A stretch of 64,000 nt of DNA from Candidatus Zixiibacteriota bacterium (GTDB taxonomy: Bacteria > Zixibacteria > MSB-5A5 > GN15 > FEB-12): assembly GCA_024280215.1 (NCBI GenBank), contig JAJRQO010000029.1:1-64000 (forward strand), read 5' to 3'. The notes under the pieces were generated by a model, which worked only from the letters and a program-made list of their open reading frames with translations, was not told the origin of the DNA and searched no databases. How positions within the stretch are numbered: position 1 is the stretch's first letter; each line of letters starts with the position of its first letter. Made by a program: the position numbers and the translations under genes. Positions 1 through 9,525 of this stretch are shown piece by piece.

Positions 1-190
1 ACTCGTATATCGTCGAGCTTCACATAGTAAGAACATACCAGGTGTGTCGTCTGGTAATTTCTCATGAAGCAACGTTAGCTTTTAAAGTTGTCTGTCAGCA
101 GTAGTTTTAATCGAACCGCAATCGATGGACCAAAAACTTTTCCTGAAAGTCAACTTGCTTCCTCTGATCTCGCAATCAGATTAAGCAATT

Positions 191-218
191 ATTGCTGCGA
201 TAATTACATCGCAGCAAT
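191..218 (-). terminator. Perfect inverted repeat downstream of the secreted protein gene
   Basis: A 10-bp perfect inverted repeat (attgctgcga / tcgcagcaat) with an 8-nt loop lies about 50 bases beyond the stop codon of the minus-strand gene that ends at 269. A second, smaller hairpin (ctgtct/agacag, 233-248) lies between them. The tail after the stem on the minus strand is only weakly T-rich, so this may be a terminator or an mRNA 3'-end stabiliser. I see no gene in bases 1-190. Confidence 0.5.
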
Positions 219-268
219 ATGAATCTATATCACTGTCTGTGAAGACAGGGAATAATCAAACAAAGTGT

Positions 269-2836
269 TTATTTCAACAATACCATTTTCTTAACAGCAG
301 TGAAATCACCAGCTGATAAGCGGTAGAAGTAAACACCAGATGCGGCATTAGATGCATCCCATTCGAAAGAATGAATACCAGCTTCAAATGTTCCAGAGAA
401 GCTTGTTACTTTTTGACCATTTACATTGTAGATAGTCATAGCAACATCAGCGTTCACAGGAATAGAGAAGTCGATAGTTGTAGTAGGGTTGAATGGGTTA
501 GGATAGTTCTGAGCAACATCAAAGTTACTTGGAATCCATTTAGCAACAACAGTGTCACCACTATTATCAGCCATATCTAAAGAAATGATTTCGTTGTTAC
601 CAACGTCAATCATGTCACCAGTAAAGTTGTTATTCTCAAGAGAATAAACTAAAATACGAGTGTTTGTACCATCAAAGTTGGACATCATGGTCATGTTATC
701 AGCAAGTAAAGTCGGAGTGACGTCACCAGCAACGATAATATGAGCAGCTGCGATTTTAACTTCTTTGTTTACAATAGAGATAACACCAGCATCATGTTGA
801 TACTTTGCGTTAATGTAAGAAGCTTCGTTAACAACTTCTTTTGGATACGGGTTGGCATCACCAACGAGAACACGGATAATGTATACTAAATCAGCAACTG
901 ATAAAGTAAGACCATCAGCGTTAACATCAGAAGCAGCAATTTGACCGTCAACATTGACAGTAAATACTGAGATACCATAAATGAAATAGTTAGAATATAA
1001 AACAGCATCAGCAATTTCATAATCGATTTCATTTAAGTTAAGATCACCACGGCCATCAATAGAATCCGCACATACGATATCAACACCACCATTAACGAAG
1101 TCGATGAAACGGAGTGGATCCGGTTTACCGTCGTCTAAAGCGATATCACAAGTGCTGTTAGCACCAAAGTATGATGGGAAAGCAACATCAGCAGCTAAGT
1201 CGACACTATAGTTGCCTAAAGTATCTTCAAAGTTGTAGATATGGTTGCTGATAAATAATTGATCACCAGAAACATCAGAAATAGTGTTATCACCACAGTC
1301 ATACCAATAGAACTGTACAGGAGCATACATACACTCGAAAGTACGGTCATTAGTGACTAAGAAGTTCAATACTGTTAACTGATTAGAGATTGCACCAGTA
1401 TTAGTGAAACAATCAGGGTGGTTACCTTGACCGTTATTAGTTTCAGCAATAGCAGTAACGCGGACTTCGCCTGAAGGACAGCCGGTTCCACAGTTACCAT
1501 TAGCTGTATAACGGTAAGTGAAGTATTCCCATCCACAATCAACCAAGAATTGACCTGGGTCAGCAGATTGGAATGTTAAAGCAGAAGCGTCATATGCGAA
1601 TACGAAGTCAAAACCACCCATTGGATAGTTTTCAAATCCTGAATTTTGCATAGTAACTTCAACAGCTTGTCCTTGACCTTGAATAGTACCGTGAGTCTTC
1701 TCAATAGTAATTAAGAAGTTAACTACAGTCACATCAAAAGAACAAGTGTCAGCATTAGCTGGAGCACATGGAGCGTCGATATTACCACCATCAGTAGCAA
1801 TAACAGTAAATGTATGAGTACCTTTGTAGGAATCATCAAATATAGTTGCCCATGTAATTTCACCAGTGGCAGCATCAATAGTTGGTGAGCCAGGACCAGT
1901 GAAAGTCATAGAATATAATAAAGCAGATGGGCCACCATCAGCGTCAATTGCTGTAGCAAAACCGGAATAGGTAGCACCTAAAGCGATTAAGGAATCAGCA
2001 GGACATGTGATGACTGGAGCTTCATTAGTAACACATATAGAGTAAGTTGTGGAAGCAGTCGCACCACAAGCATCTTCAACTTGGATTTCAACAGAATGAG
2101 AACCGATATCGGCTCCAGTTGTTGCCCAGTTGATAGTACCTGAAGAGGCGTTTACTGTTAAAGCGGCAGGGCCAGCTACAACAGAATATGTTAACACTTC
2201 ACAACCATTTGGTAAGTCAAAATCCGCGCCAACAGCATTGCTGACGTGAGTAGTTCCCCAACCAATTGAATCATCAGCGATGACAGCAATTGTTGGAGCT
2301 TGATTTGTAACTGTTACTGTACCTGCATTTACAACGGCAGCAATAACTGCTGTACCGCCGCAATCAGAGAATTGGGTAGAGATGTCAAATGATGGACATG
2401 AAACAGTTCCGCCAGCAAGTTCAATTGTACCTTCACAATTGTCATTGGTAGTAAATTCAACTTGAGCGATTACAGTCTGCCCACTTGACAGGCATACATC
2501 ACCAGCATCAATTAACATTGCCGCGATACGAATAGTATCAGGGGAAACATTATCAACACCAGACATGTCAACGATATGATTCGTTAATACACCAAAACCA
2601 GCATCCCAATTAACATTAACTGCATCAAAAAATGAACCGCCAGTTCCAGTGATTTCAAATACAACTTCAACAGCTCCAACATCAGTTGGGTTATCTACAG
2701 TTACATTTAAAACCTGGGTTTCGCAGCGAGCCACCGTCTTACTCTCAAAAGTTACTTGTTGAGCAGAAACAGTTAAAGCAAATACCAGTATAAAGGAGAT
2801 CAGCAACAAAGAAAGTGTGCTTCTTTTTTGCATCAT
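269..2836 (-). CDS. Secreted cohesin/Ig-like/dockerin protein with type IX sorting tail
   Basis: 855 aa, probably an exported surface or extracellular scaffold protein. Residues 1-26 form a signal peptide ending in SAQ. Residues about 27-170 and about 376-540 look like cohesin domains. Between them are two Ig/cadherin-like repeats, each ending in a TIDAATGEITW-like strand. About residues 585-680 hold two dockerin-like EF-hand motifs (GDLNLNEID and DVNADGLTLSVADLV). The last 80 residues are a type A C-terminal sorting domain (NYPNPFNPTTTIDFSIP ... GVYFYRL ... KKMVLLK), which implies passage through a type IX-like secretion system. The start is chosen from an AAAGGAG ribosome site just upstream; two adjacent ATGs are possible (2836 or 2833). 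Domain families are recognised by eye. Substrate and partner are unknown, and no secretion machinery is encoded nearby. Confidence 0.85.
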   Translation of the reverse strand: MMQKRSTLSLLLISFILVFALTVSAQQVTFESKTVARCETQVLNVTVDNPTDVGAVEVVFEITGTGGSFFDAVNVNWDAGFGVLTNHIVDMSGVDNVSPDTIRIAAMLIDAGDVCLSSGQTVIAQVEFTTNDNCEGTIELAGGTVSCPSFDISTQFSDCGGTAVIAAVVNAGTVTVTNQAPTIAVIADDSIGWGTTHVSNAVGADFDLPNGCEVLTYSVVAGPAALTVNASSGTINWATTGADIGSHSVEIQVEDACGATASTTYSICVTNEAPVITCPADSLIALGATYSGFATAIDADGGPSALLYSMTFTGPGSPTIDAATGEITWATIFDDSYKGTHTFTVIATDGGNIDAPCAPANADTCSFDVTVVNFLITIEKTHGTIQGQGQAVEVTMQNSGFENYPMGGFDFVFAYDASALTFQSADPGQFLVDCGWEYFTYRYTANGNCGTGCPSGEVRVTAIAETNNGQGNHPDCFTNTGAISNQLTVLNFLVTNDRTFECMYAPVQFYWYDCGDNTISDVSGDQLFISNHIYNFEDTLGNYSVDLAADVAFPSYFGANSTCDIALDDGKPDPLRFIDFVNGGVDIVCADSIDGRGDLNLNEIDYEIADAVLYSNYFIYGISVFTVNVDGQIAASDVNADGLTLSVADLVYIIRVLVGDANPYPKEVVNEASYINAKYQHDAGVISIVNKEVKIAAAHIIVAGDVTPTLLADNMTMMSNFDGTNTRILVYSLENNNFTGDMIDVGNNEIISLDMADNSGDTVVAKWIPSNFDVAQNYPNPFNPTTTIDFSIPVNADVAMTIYNVNGQKVTSFSGTFEAGIHSFEWDASNAASGVYFYRLSAGDFTAVKKMVLLK

Positions 2837-3860
2837 TAGAATGCTCCTTTAAAAAATAAAGGTCATTTAAGTTGAAGTAATTATCGAGTGAAAATTAAAG
2901 ATGATAATTACCATTCGAATCCAAACTATATCTCATAAAAATGAGCGGGAGTTCGGTCCCCGACAAATTAAGTATATACAAGTATATATCTAATTTGAAT
3001 TATGTACGAAATTACAAAGTATTGAAGAAAGATGTAACTCTGACTTAAATTAAAGTAATTTCTTTAAAACTGTTTATAAGAGGCTTAATGGTTGTAACAG
3101 TAAGTTGACACTTATGTTACGAAGGTTCGACGGACTCAAAACAGAAGCGAACTAATCTTGCAACTAATTCCCTAGACGCACTCAACATAACATTTATCTC
3201 GCTTTTGTCAAGTTTTATTTTATAATACTGTCATACGGTAATACGTAGTAACAAAATTAGACTCTTTCAAATGCCATTACAATACTATCTTATCCATATA
3301 GTTAATAATTAATATGTAGAATTTATTGATGAAAATGTGAATATTCATATCTCATATTATCTCTAAGTATGTCGAGAGAGTTGAATTGCTTAGGGTAAAG
3401 TAGTAGGTCTTTTGGGGGCTTGTGAGCCTTGAATTACTACAAATTTATGTGATAGTTCTTAAATAGCCTGTTGGATATATTAAGTAAATAAAAGAGGTCA
3501 TACAGCTTTTAGGGGATTTCAATATGAGAGAATGGTTTGTTTGAGATGGTTAGACTTACTGAAAATAGGCGATATTAAAGGAAGATGTTGGTTTGAGGTG
3601 TTAGGTATTTATTCGTATTTTAAGGTATAATGGTGACTTTTTAATTTACTCTAAAATGTATGGAAAGAGACCATTTGGTATAAAAGTTAAAGGGGCTAAT
3701 TGTGGAAATGTGGATAAGTATAGTATCGTGGTTGGTCAAATAGCGGGTAGAAGTTAAGGTTGTATTCGTGCCTCTAAGTCTTATGGTTGTCATGCAATCT
3801 GTAAGTGTAAAGTAGGGTTATTATAGTCTCGAAAGGGCTGTCAAAATGGCAGAGCGGTCG
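2837..3860. other. One-kilobase gap without a recognisable gene
   Basis: About 1 kb between two minus-strand genes. The part nearest the secreted protein gene probably holds its promoter and a long leader. The part from about 3300 to 3860 is strikingly G/T- and purine-rich on the plus strand, with many stop codons in the frames I read. I recognise no protein, tRNA or known RNA family in it. It could be a decayed gene or an unannotated RNA; the sequence alone does not decide. Confidence 0.5.
3184..3211 (-). promoter_or_regulatory. Candidate sigma-70 promoter for the secreted protein
   Basis: Read on the minus strand, TTGACA (3211-3206) is followed after 16 bases by TATGTT (3189-3184). If used, it gives the downstream secreted-protein gene a leader of roughly 340 bases. 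That leader contains a GC-rich inverted segment near 2948-2968 (GGGGACCGAACTCCC on the minus strand). The -35 match is perfect and the -10 is moderate. Confidence 0.4.
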
Positions 3861-5066
3861 TTAAATGTCAAGTGGAATTAGCTTCCAAAGTTCGGTTTTT
3901 GAGAGCTGAGTATTTCCTGAAATGAGGCTGATTATCTCTTTAGTTCGAGTCGATGCTATCTGTTTTGTAATAGATTTGAGTAGTCGAATTGTGACTTTTT
4001 TACCATTTATTGTAGCTGGTGGAGTGATAATATTTACATGATTTTCAGCTAAAAAGCGAGCAGATTTTGGGAGAAAAACTGCTTTGATTTTTGGATTTGT
4101 GGAGGTTCCAGTAATCCGATTGACTACAATTGCGGGTCCCGATTCATTTTTTTCAGATTCTATATATTGCGGTTTTTGGCTGTTATGTAGGGTTAGTTTT
4201 CCGTCTCCGATATTGTGAGACCAGATGAGTAATTTTGAATTTTCATCAGAATTTGTCAGTTTTTCTTTGTTTTTATTCCAGACAATTGAACCTGTTTTGA
4301 CTTTAAAACCAGCTTCAAAAAGTGTCGATTTTTGATGAAATAGCTGTTTTAATTTCTCAGTATTTGGAGAAAAAATCGAAATATTATTTCTTGTGAAAAC
4401 ATATTTTCCTCGATTTTTCTGTTTTTTTAGGATGAGTAGCATCACTTGTTGCTGAGCATTTGAAAAAATTGATGATGATGAGATGATTTTTAGGTGCTTT
4501 ATTTCAGCTCGGTTAGTAATGAATTCTCGTAAATTTTTGAAATAGGCACCGTTGTTCATTGATGGTGGAACGACAAATCCGAGAGTACCATTCTCTTTTA
4601 AAAGGTCAAGGCTGAGCTTAATAAAGAGAGAGAAGATATTCATTCTCCCACCTAAAATTTCATGAAATTGTTTCTTTTGTTCGTCTGAAAGCTGTGTTTC
4701 AAAGTAGGGAGGATTACCAATTATAAAGTCAAATTTATCTTTTTCCATTGAAGTAAGCGAATTTATGTTTGAAAATTCAGCCTGAGGAATGATTGATTGA
4801 GCTATTTTTACAAGTTTTGAATCGATTTCCCATCCATATAATGATGCATTTGACCAATAAGTTGCCGCCGAGAGTAAAAATTCGCCTGTACCACAGGCGG
4901 GGTCCAGCACTTTTGGTGATTTTATTTTAGGCAATAATGAGATTAATTGCTCACGGATTGATTTAGGAGTGAAATATTGACCATGTTTTTTTCGGTGTAA
5001 GATATTTGTCTGAGTCAGATATTCAATTGAAAGTGGATGGAATTCAGTTTTGTCAATTTTTCTCAT
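3861..5066 (-). CDS. N6-adenine DNA methyltransferase (TaqI/Eco57I-like)
   Basis: 401 aa class I S-adenosylmethionine-dependent DNA methyltransferase. Motif I (VLDPACGTGEFLL) binds the cofactor, and motif IV NPPY (in FIIGNPPYFE) is the catalytic signature of N6-adenine methylation. The N-terminal HGQYFTP segment is also typical of gamma-type enzymes such as M.TaqI. The C-terminal 200 residues, including the NRITGTSTNPK stretch, would be the target-recognition region. No restriction endonuclease gene lies beside it: the neighbours are an empty 1-kb gap and a divergent lipid-synthesis gene. It may therefore be an orphan methyltransferase, with the caveat that a nuclease could be elsewhere. The recognition sequence cannot be deduced. 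Confidence 0.85.
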   Translation of the reverse strand: MRKIDKTEFHPLSIEYLTQTNILHRKKHGQYFTPKSIREQLISLLPKIKSPKVLDPACGTGEFLLSAATYWSNASLYGWEIDSKLVKIAQSIIPQAEFSNINSLTSMEKDKFDFIIGNPPYFETQLSDEQKKQFHEILGGRMNIFSLFIKLSLDLLKENGTLGFVVPPSMNNGAYFKNLREFITNRAEIKHLKIISSSSIFSNAQQQVMLLILKKQKNRGKYVFTRNNISIFSPNTEKLKQLFHQKSTLFEAGFKVKTGSIVWNKNKEKLTNSDENSKLLIWSHNIGDGKLTLHNSQKPQYIESEKNESGPAIVVNRITGTSTNPKIKAVFLPKSARFLAENHVNIITPPATINGKKVTIRLLKSITKQIASTRTKEIISLISGNTQLSKTELWKLIPLDI

Positions 5067-5159
5067 AGTTGAGCATACTATAAAAATGATGATTGCAAAA
5101 TATAAAAAACAGTTGTAGAGCGATTAATTTTAACTTATTATTTGTTCTATGGTAACAAT

Positions 5160-5804
5160 ATGTTAAAAGAAATATTTTTACTTCCAAATCTGATTTCTCT
5201 TTTTAGAGTTTTAATAACTCCTGTCATAGGCTATTGTCTCTATATAGACAGTGAACTGGCTACTTATACGGCTCTGGTTTTGATGTTTTTTGCTGGGATA
5301 TCAGATGCATTAGATGGGTATATCGCTCGAAAGATGAATCTTGTTTCTGATTTCGGGGTTGCATTTGACCCTATTTGCGATAAAATATTTGCTATTATTA
5401 TGTTGGTTTTCCTGATCCTGTTTCGGGAGTTTCCATTATGGTTGGCAGGCATTATATTAGGGAGAGACCTACTGATTGTGTTTGCGGGCTGGTTACTTCT
5501 TAAAGGTCGTAAGATTGTTGTACCATCTAATCTGACAGGGAAATATACTTTTGCATCAATTGCACTTCTTTTAGGTTCATCAACTATACGATTTCCGTTT
5601 GGGATTGAGACAACAACTTATTTTACTCTCTTTTTTACAGTAGTTTCATTGCTTGTTTACTATCGGGTATTTCAGAAAGTAAAAAAAGGTGAACCAGCTC
5701 CGTCTTTTAAAGATAACAAGAATTATGCTATTATGCGAACTGCCTTTGTTGTATTGTACTTATCATATTTTATTTACAAACTTTGGCTCTATTTATTATG
5801 TTAA
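5160..5804 (+). CDS. CDP-alcohol phosphatidyltransferase (PgsA-like)
   Basis: About 214 aa integral membrane enzyme that joins a CDP-activated lipid to an alcohol, most likely CDP-diacylglycerol to glycerol-3-phosphate. The family signature D-x2-DG-x2-AR-x8-G-x3-D-x3-D is complete (DALDGYIAR ... GVAFDPICD). Five or six hydrophobic segments surround it. The opening LPNLISLFRVLITP is typical of phosphatidylglycerophosphate synthases. I place the start at the second ATG (MLKEIF); an upstream in-frame ATG at 5142 would add six residues. The end overlaps by four bases the end of the convergent fusion gene. PgsA and cardiolipin-type synthases are not separable by eye. Confidence 0.85.
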   Translation: MLKEIFLLPNLISLFRVLITPVIGYCLYIDSELATYTALVLMFFAGISDALDGYIARKMNLVSDFGVAFDPICDKIFAIIMLVFLILFREFPLWLAGIILGRDLLIVFAGWLLLKGRKIVVPSNLTGKYTFASIALLLGSSTIRFPFGIETTTYFTLFFTVVSLLVYYRVFQKVKKGEPAPSFKDNKNYAIMRTAFVVLYLSYFIYKLWLYLLC

Positions 5805-8140
5805 TACTCTAATTCTTCATGAAATTTTACTACAAAATCAGAATATGAATCACTTACAATAATACCTAAATCATGAACAATTTTAGCCATTGCAGTATAG
5901 TAGTTGTATCTAATTTGTATGAATTGTAAATCAGTTTCGAGAGTTGTTTCTATTATTGCCAGGAAGTCAGTAGTTGAAAGTTCATCTTTATAATATTGTC
6001 TGTTCGCAATATCAAGAGAGCTATAGGCTCGTTGTTTTGCTTGGTATGAAGGAGTCATCTGTTCGGTGAAACGAGTAAAGTTCTGAAATGAAGTTAAGCC
6101 TTCTTTCATTGTCGTCAATGAGATAATATCTTTTTGATATTCAGATTCGCTTAAGAGAGCAGCGGTTTGCTTCTTTTGGTTGTGTCTTTTACCACCTAAG
6201 AAAAGTGGTAAGCTGATTTTTCCACCGACATACCATGAGAAATCTTTTTCCTGAAAATAGATAGTTTCTTCTTGAAAATCAGAATAGAGCAAGGAACCAT
6301 GCAAAGAGAATTCAGGGAAAAAGGATGAAGCACTTTTTTCAAGCAAAGCTTTATTGTAATTGATAAGGGCATCGGCTTTTGCTTGTGAGGCATTTTGAGT
6401 GAGCATTTTTTCAAGAAGTCTGTTTTCAATTTCATCTTGTGAAGAATGGGTTTGTAGTTTTGATATAATTGGAGATTCAAATTCAATAAATGAATTTTCT
6501 GAAAAATAGATTTTATCAAAAAATAGTGGTTCAGAATAAGGAAGATTTAACAAACTGTTTAAGCCGATCTTGGCTGTTTTTTGTGCCCGATTGTTTTTGA
6601 TATAAGCGAGAGTAAGATGGTAACGGTACATATCCAAACGTAGCAGACTGAGTGAGTCAGTTTTATCAGCTATTTGCTTGGCTCGTAGTAACTCAATATT
6701 GTATGAAACCATATTGCGAAGATTTTGGATAACTTTACTTTCTTCTTGAATACGGAGGTTCGCTAAATATGCCAATGAAAGTGCACGTTCTAAATTAAGT
6801 TTCTCAATTTCATGAGCTCGTTGTTCGACTATTTTAAGTTCTTTTACTGCTTGGATGTTTTTTAACTTTTCTTTAGAGTAAATTGTCTGAGACATGTTGA
6901 GAGATGATTTGAAAATTTCATTTTTAACATAGTTATGGAAATTTGACTGCAAATTATTATCAATATAGTCAAACTCGGCATTAGCAGATAATTGTGGTTT
7001 GTATGCTGATTTAGAAATGCCAATTGAAGCATCGAGAGCATCAATTTTGTCTGACTGTGCTAAAATCAAAGGATTCTGACTTATTCCACGATGAACTATT
7101 TCACTTAAGCTTTCAACTTGAGTTCCAACTGTTTTTCTATCCTCAATGATTTCATAATTATTAAATAATTGCGAACGCATCGTAATATTACATCTTTCAA
7201 CTGAATTTTTATTTAAAGCAATATGAGTTCCAGAGCGGAAAATAACAGGTAGCTCTGAGGGAGTAACTCCATTTAGAATTTCAATAGTTTTGTACGCATT
7301 AAAATATGCTTCTGATACAAGCCCAAAATAATTGTTGGTTGCAGTTGCACCATTTTGTATGAGCAAAGAGCCTTCGTCTGTAAATGACATCAGTTTTTCT
7401 CTATTGAGCATTTCAAAAAATTGTGGAATTTTTTCAGATGCTAACCCCCATAGTGGAGAGAGGTAAATAGCATCAACTTGAGCATCACGGATTTTGGCAT
7501 ATGACTTGTAGAAGGCAAAGGTTCCCTTGTTGTCAAATTCAGTTGCGGTGACAACCTCAAAACCGTATTGTTTTCCAATTGACGTGATATGTTTATCCAA
7601 AGAAAGAGAACTGTCATCTGATGGAAAAGAAAGCACACCAAGTTTTTTAAGAGGTTTAATTTTCATGAGTGTAAGAATGTCATCAACAGTTTTGCCCGGT
7701 CTAAAATGCACAGTCAGATTTTTAGCAATGGGGCGGTCATGGTCATCAAGCAATCCTTCTGCTTTTGGATTAAACTGATGCATTCCGATTATCGGCTTCT
7801 CAAACCCAGCTTCAAGTAAATCTTGTACAACCCAAGGGCCAAAAGCTAACATAATATCGATATTGTTTTGTGCTGCCAATTGTGCAGCCATCTGTTTCGA
7901 TTTTTTCCTGTCCCATTCGGCAGAGCGAAACCCCTCGGGTATAGAAACGAGTTGCACCGAATCTGGAAGCATTAGTTCCAGTTGCTTAAAATATTCATCC
8001 TGTAAAATAGAATGGACATCATACTGCCCAGCTTCAAAATAACCAATGTTATATTTTTTTATACTGTCAGCATGTACAGCACTTTGTAGTGCTAAGCTTA
8101 TCAATAGAATTGAGAGAATAGATTTTATTGTATAAAACAT
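5801..8140 (-). CDS. ABC-type substrate-binding domain fused to a TolC-like outer-membrane channel
   Basis: 779 aa. After a signal peptide (about residues 1-24), residues about 25-320 resemble the ABC_sub_bind family of periplasmic binding proteins (alternating Rossmann segments such as NIDIMLAFGPWVVQDLL and KKLGVLSFPSD). From about residue 345 onward the protein is an outer-membrane efflux protein: ISQNPLILAQSDKIDALDASI, long amphipathic helices and a repeated second half (ENRLLEKMLTQNASQAKAD). The two parts are normally separate polypeptides. It follows a response-regulator gene by 74 bases on the same strand, which suggests co-transcription. The function could be ligand-responsive export, but this is inference. 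No inner-membrane pump or adaptor gene is adjacent. Confidence 0.8.
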   Translation of the reverse strand: MFYTIKSILSILLISLALQSAVHADSIKKYNIGYFEAGQYDVHSILQDEYFKQLELMLPDSVQLVSIPEGFRSAEWDRKKSKQMAAQLAAQNNIDIMLAFGPWVVQDLLEAGFEKPIIGMHQFNPKAEGLLDDHDRPIAKNLTVHFRPGKTVDDILTLMKIKPLKKLGVLSFPSDDSSLSLDKHITSIGKQYGFEVVTATEFDNKGTFAFYKSYAKIRDAQVDAIYLSPLWGLASEKIPQFFEMLNREKLMSFTDEGSLLIQNGATATNNYFGLVSEAYFNAYKTIEILNGVTPSELPVIFRSGTHIALNKNSVERCNITMRSQLFNNYEIIEDRKTVGTQVESLSEIVHRGISQNPLILAQSDKIDALDASIGISKSAYKPQLSANAEFDYIDNNLQSNFHNYVKNEIFKSSLNMSQTIYSKEKLKNIQAVKELKIVEQRAHEIEKLNLERALSLAYLANLRIQEESKVIQNLRNMVSYNIELLRAKQIADKTDSLSLLRLDMYRYHLTLAYIKNNRAQKTAKIGLNSLLNLPYSEPLFFDKIYFSENSFIEFESPIISKLQTHSSQDEIENRLLEKMLTQNASQAKADALINYNKALLEKSASSFFPEFSLHGSLLYSDFQEETIYFQEKDFSWYVGGKISLPLFLGGKRHNQKKQTAALLSESEYQKDIISLTTMKEGLTSFQNFTRFTEQMTPSYQAKQRAYSSLDIANRQYYKDELSTTDFLAIIETTLETDLQFIQIRYNYYTAMAKIVHDLGIIVSDSYSDFVVKFHEELEY

Positions 8141-8214
8141 ATTTTTACTTTCCTTTTTAAGTGACGAAGGGAAGTGAAAATATATATAAAAATATTATGA
8201 AGGTAAACGAATAA

Positions 8215-8583
8215 TTATGCAGTTGTTAAAATAGAATTAACTAATTCAGTTAAACCTTTAGCTCTGTATGGCTTTTGGAGGAAATAGAGGTGACAGTTTA
8301 ACTCCGCAGGGATGTCATCATTATTGTATGAATTCCCACTTGAAAATATTCCTGGGATATTTGGAGATATTTTCCGAAGTTCAGTCAGAATTTCGATTCC
8401 GTTCATATCATCTAAAAGCATATCGACTAAGACGACATCTATTGATTTATGGTTTTTATGAAAAAGTGAGATGGCAGAGGTGCCATCTTCGGCTGTGAGG
8501 ACGGTATGTGAATCTCTTGTTAGAATTCTTTCTGCGAGAGAGCAAATCATTTCTTCATCATCTATTACAAGTATTGTTGCCAT
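8215..8583 (-). CDS. Single-domain response regulator (CheY-like)
   Basis: 122 aa receiver domain with no output domain. The acidic pocket is IDDEE (residues 8-12), the predicted phospho-acceptor is Asp54 in VLVDMLLDDMNG, and the conserved lysine is Lys104 in LQKPY. The switch position before it carries a serine (FSSGN). It is the upstream gene of a two-gene unit with the binding-protein/TolC fusion, so it may act on a partner protein rather than on DNA. No histidine kinase is adjacent. Confidence 0.9.
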   Translation of the reverse strand: MATILVIDDEEMICSLAERILTRDSHTVLTAEDGTSAISLFHKNHKSIDVVLVDMLLDDMNGIEILTELRKISPNIPGIFSSGNSYNNDDIPAELNCHLYFLQKPYRAKGLTELVNSILTTA

Positions 8584-8856
8584 CTGTTACACCTTTTTTA
8601 AATCTTCAATTATGTGGTACAATTACTAATGTTTAATATCGGTCTTATCTTTAGAATATTAACTGTTCTAAAGGAGAGATGCTTCTTTGGTGTTAGATAA
8701 AGAGAACAATAGGTGTCTTTTTTTACCTGCTTTATTGACTTTTCTCATTATCGTTGTATATATGTAGACAGATGTTTTTTACCGCATATAAGAGATAGAT
8801 CTTTTCAACAAAAAGACGATTGTAATATTTTTCTAACTCAAACAACAGCAATAAAA

Positions 8857-9525
8857 ATGAAATTAAGTATCGTACAAAAAGATATACAAAATAACGATTA
8901 TTATGACTTTTTAGAGCATCTTTCTGACTCTGATACAGATGTTGTTTTGTTTGGGGAATTGGCGACTACGGGATGTCTATATAATGGAATGGAAAATAGA
9001 AAAATTGAACCTGTTGAGACACTATCTGAGAAATTTCAAAAATACTCATTTTCAATATTATTAGGTACTCCTCGTATCGCAAATAACAAGTTGTACAATT
9101 CATATATCTCATTTGGGAAGTCTGATGTCCAAATCTATGACAAAGTTAATTTGTTTGAGCCAATGAATGAGGTCGAACATTTTACTGCTGGTGAGAAACC
9201 TGTACTTTTTGATATTGATGGAAAAAAGATTGGTGTCTCTATATGCTATGATGTCCGTTTTCCAAATCATTATGATATCTTGAAAGAGATGGGGGCTGAT
9301 ATAATAATAATTCCCGCAGCCTTTCCACGAATACGAATTGATGCTTGGAAAGAACTTCTGATAGAAAGAGCAGTCCAAACTAAACTTACAGTTGTTGGAA
9401 TTAACGCTGTTGGTGATGATGGCACCAATGAGTTCGGAGGTTCGTCGATGGTTGTAGCACCTGATGGCTCTCTTATCGCTCAAGCTGATGAAATTAATGA
9501 AACAATTATAGAGGTAGAATTATGA
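8857..9525 (+). CDS. Carbon-nitrogen hydrolase (nitrilase superfamily, omega-amidase-like)
   Basis: About 222 aa cytoplasmic hydrolase of the nitrilase superfamily. The catalytic triad is visible: Glu34 (FGELATTG), Lys96 (YDKVNLF) and Cys130 (GVSICYDVRFPN). The size and the CYDVRFP signature fit YafV/NIT2-type omega-amidases, which hydrolyse 2-oxoglutaramate-type products of glutamine transamination. The reading frame is open 48 codons further upstream, but the family alignment begins at MKLSIVQ, so that ATG is chosen. Its stop overlaps the next start (ATGA), so it is translationally coupled to an aminotransferase. That pairing supports a transaminase plus omega-amidase pathway, for example 2-oxo-acid salvage. 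Confidence 0.85.
   Translation: MKLSIVQKDIQNNDYYDFLEHLSDSDTDVVLFGELATTGCLYNGMENRKIEPVETLSEKFQKYSFSILLGTPRIANNKLYNSYISFGKSDVQIYDKVNLFEPMNEVEHFTAGEKPVLFDIDGKKIGVSICYDVRFPNHYDILKEMGADIIIIPAAFPRIRIDAWKELLIERAVQTKLTVVGINAVGDDGTNEFGGSSMVVAPDGSLIAQADEINETIIEVEL

Noticed and set aside
371-580. Short plus-strand frame inside the secreted-protein gene, and the many similar opposite-strand or frame-shifted frames
   Set aside because: They lie fully within well-supported genes on the other frame or strand, have no ribosome site, and show no family features; they are shadows.
3861-5066. A restriction-modification system
   Set aside because: No nuclease gene lies next to the methyltransferase; only an orphan enzyme can be claimed.
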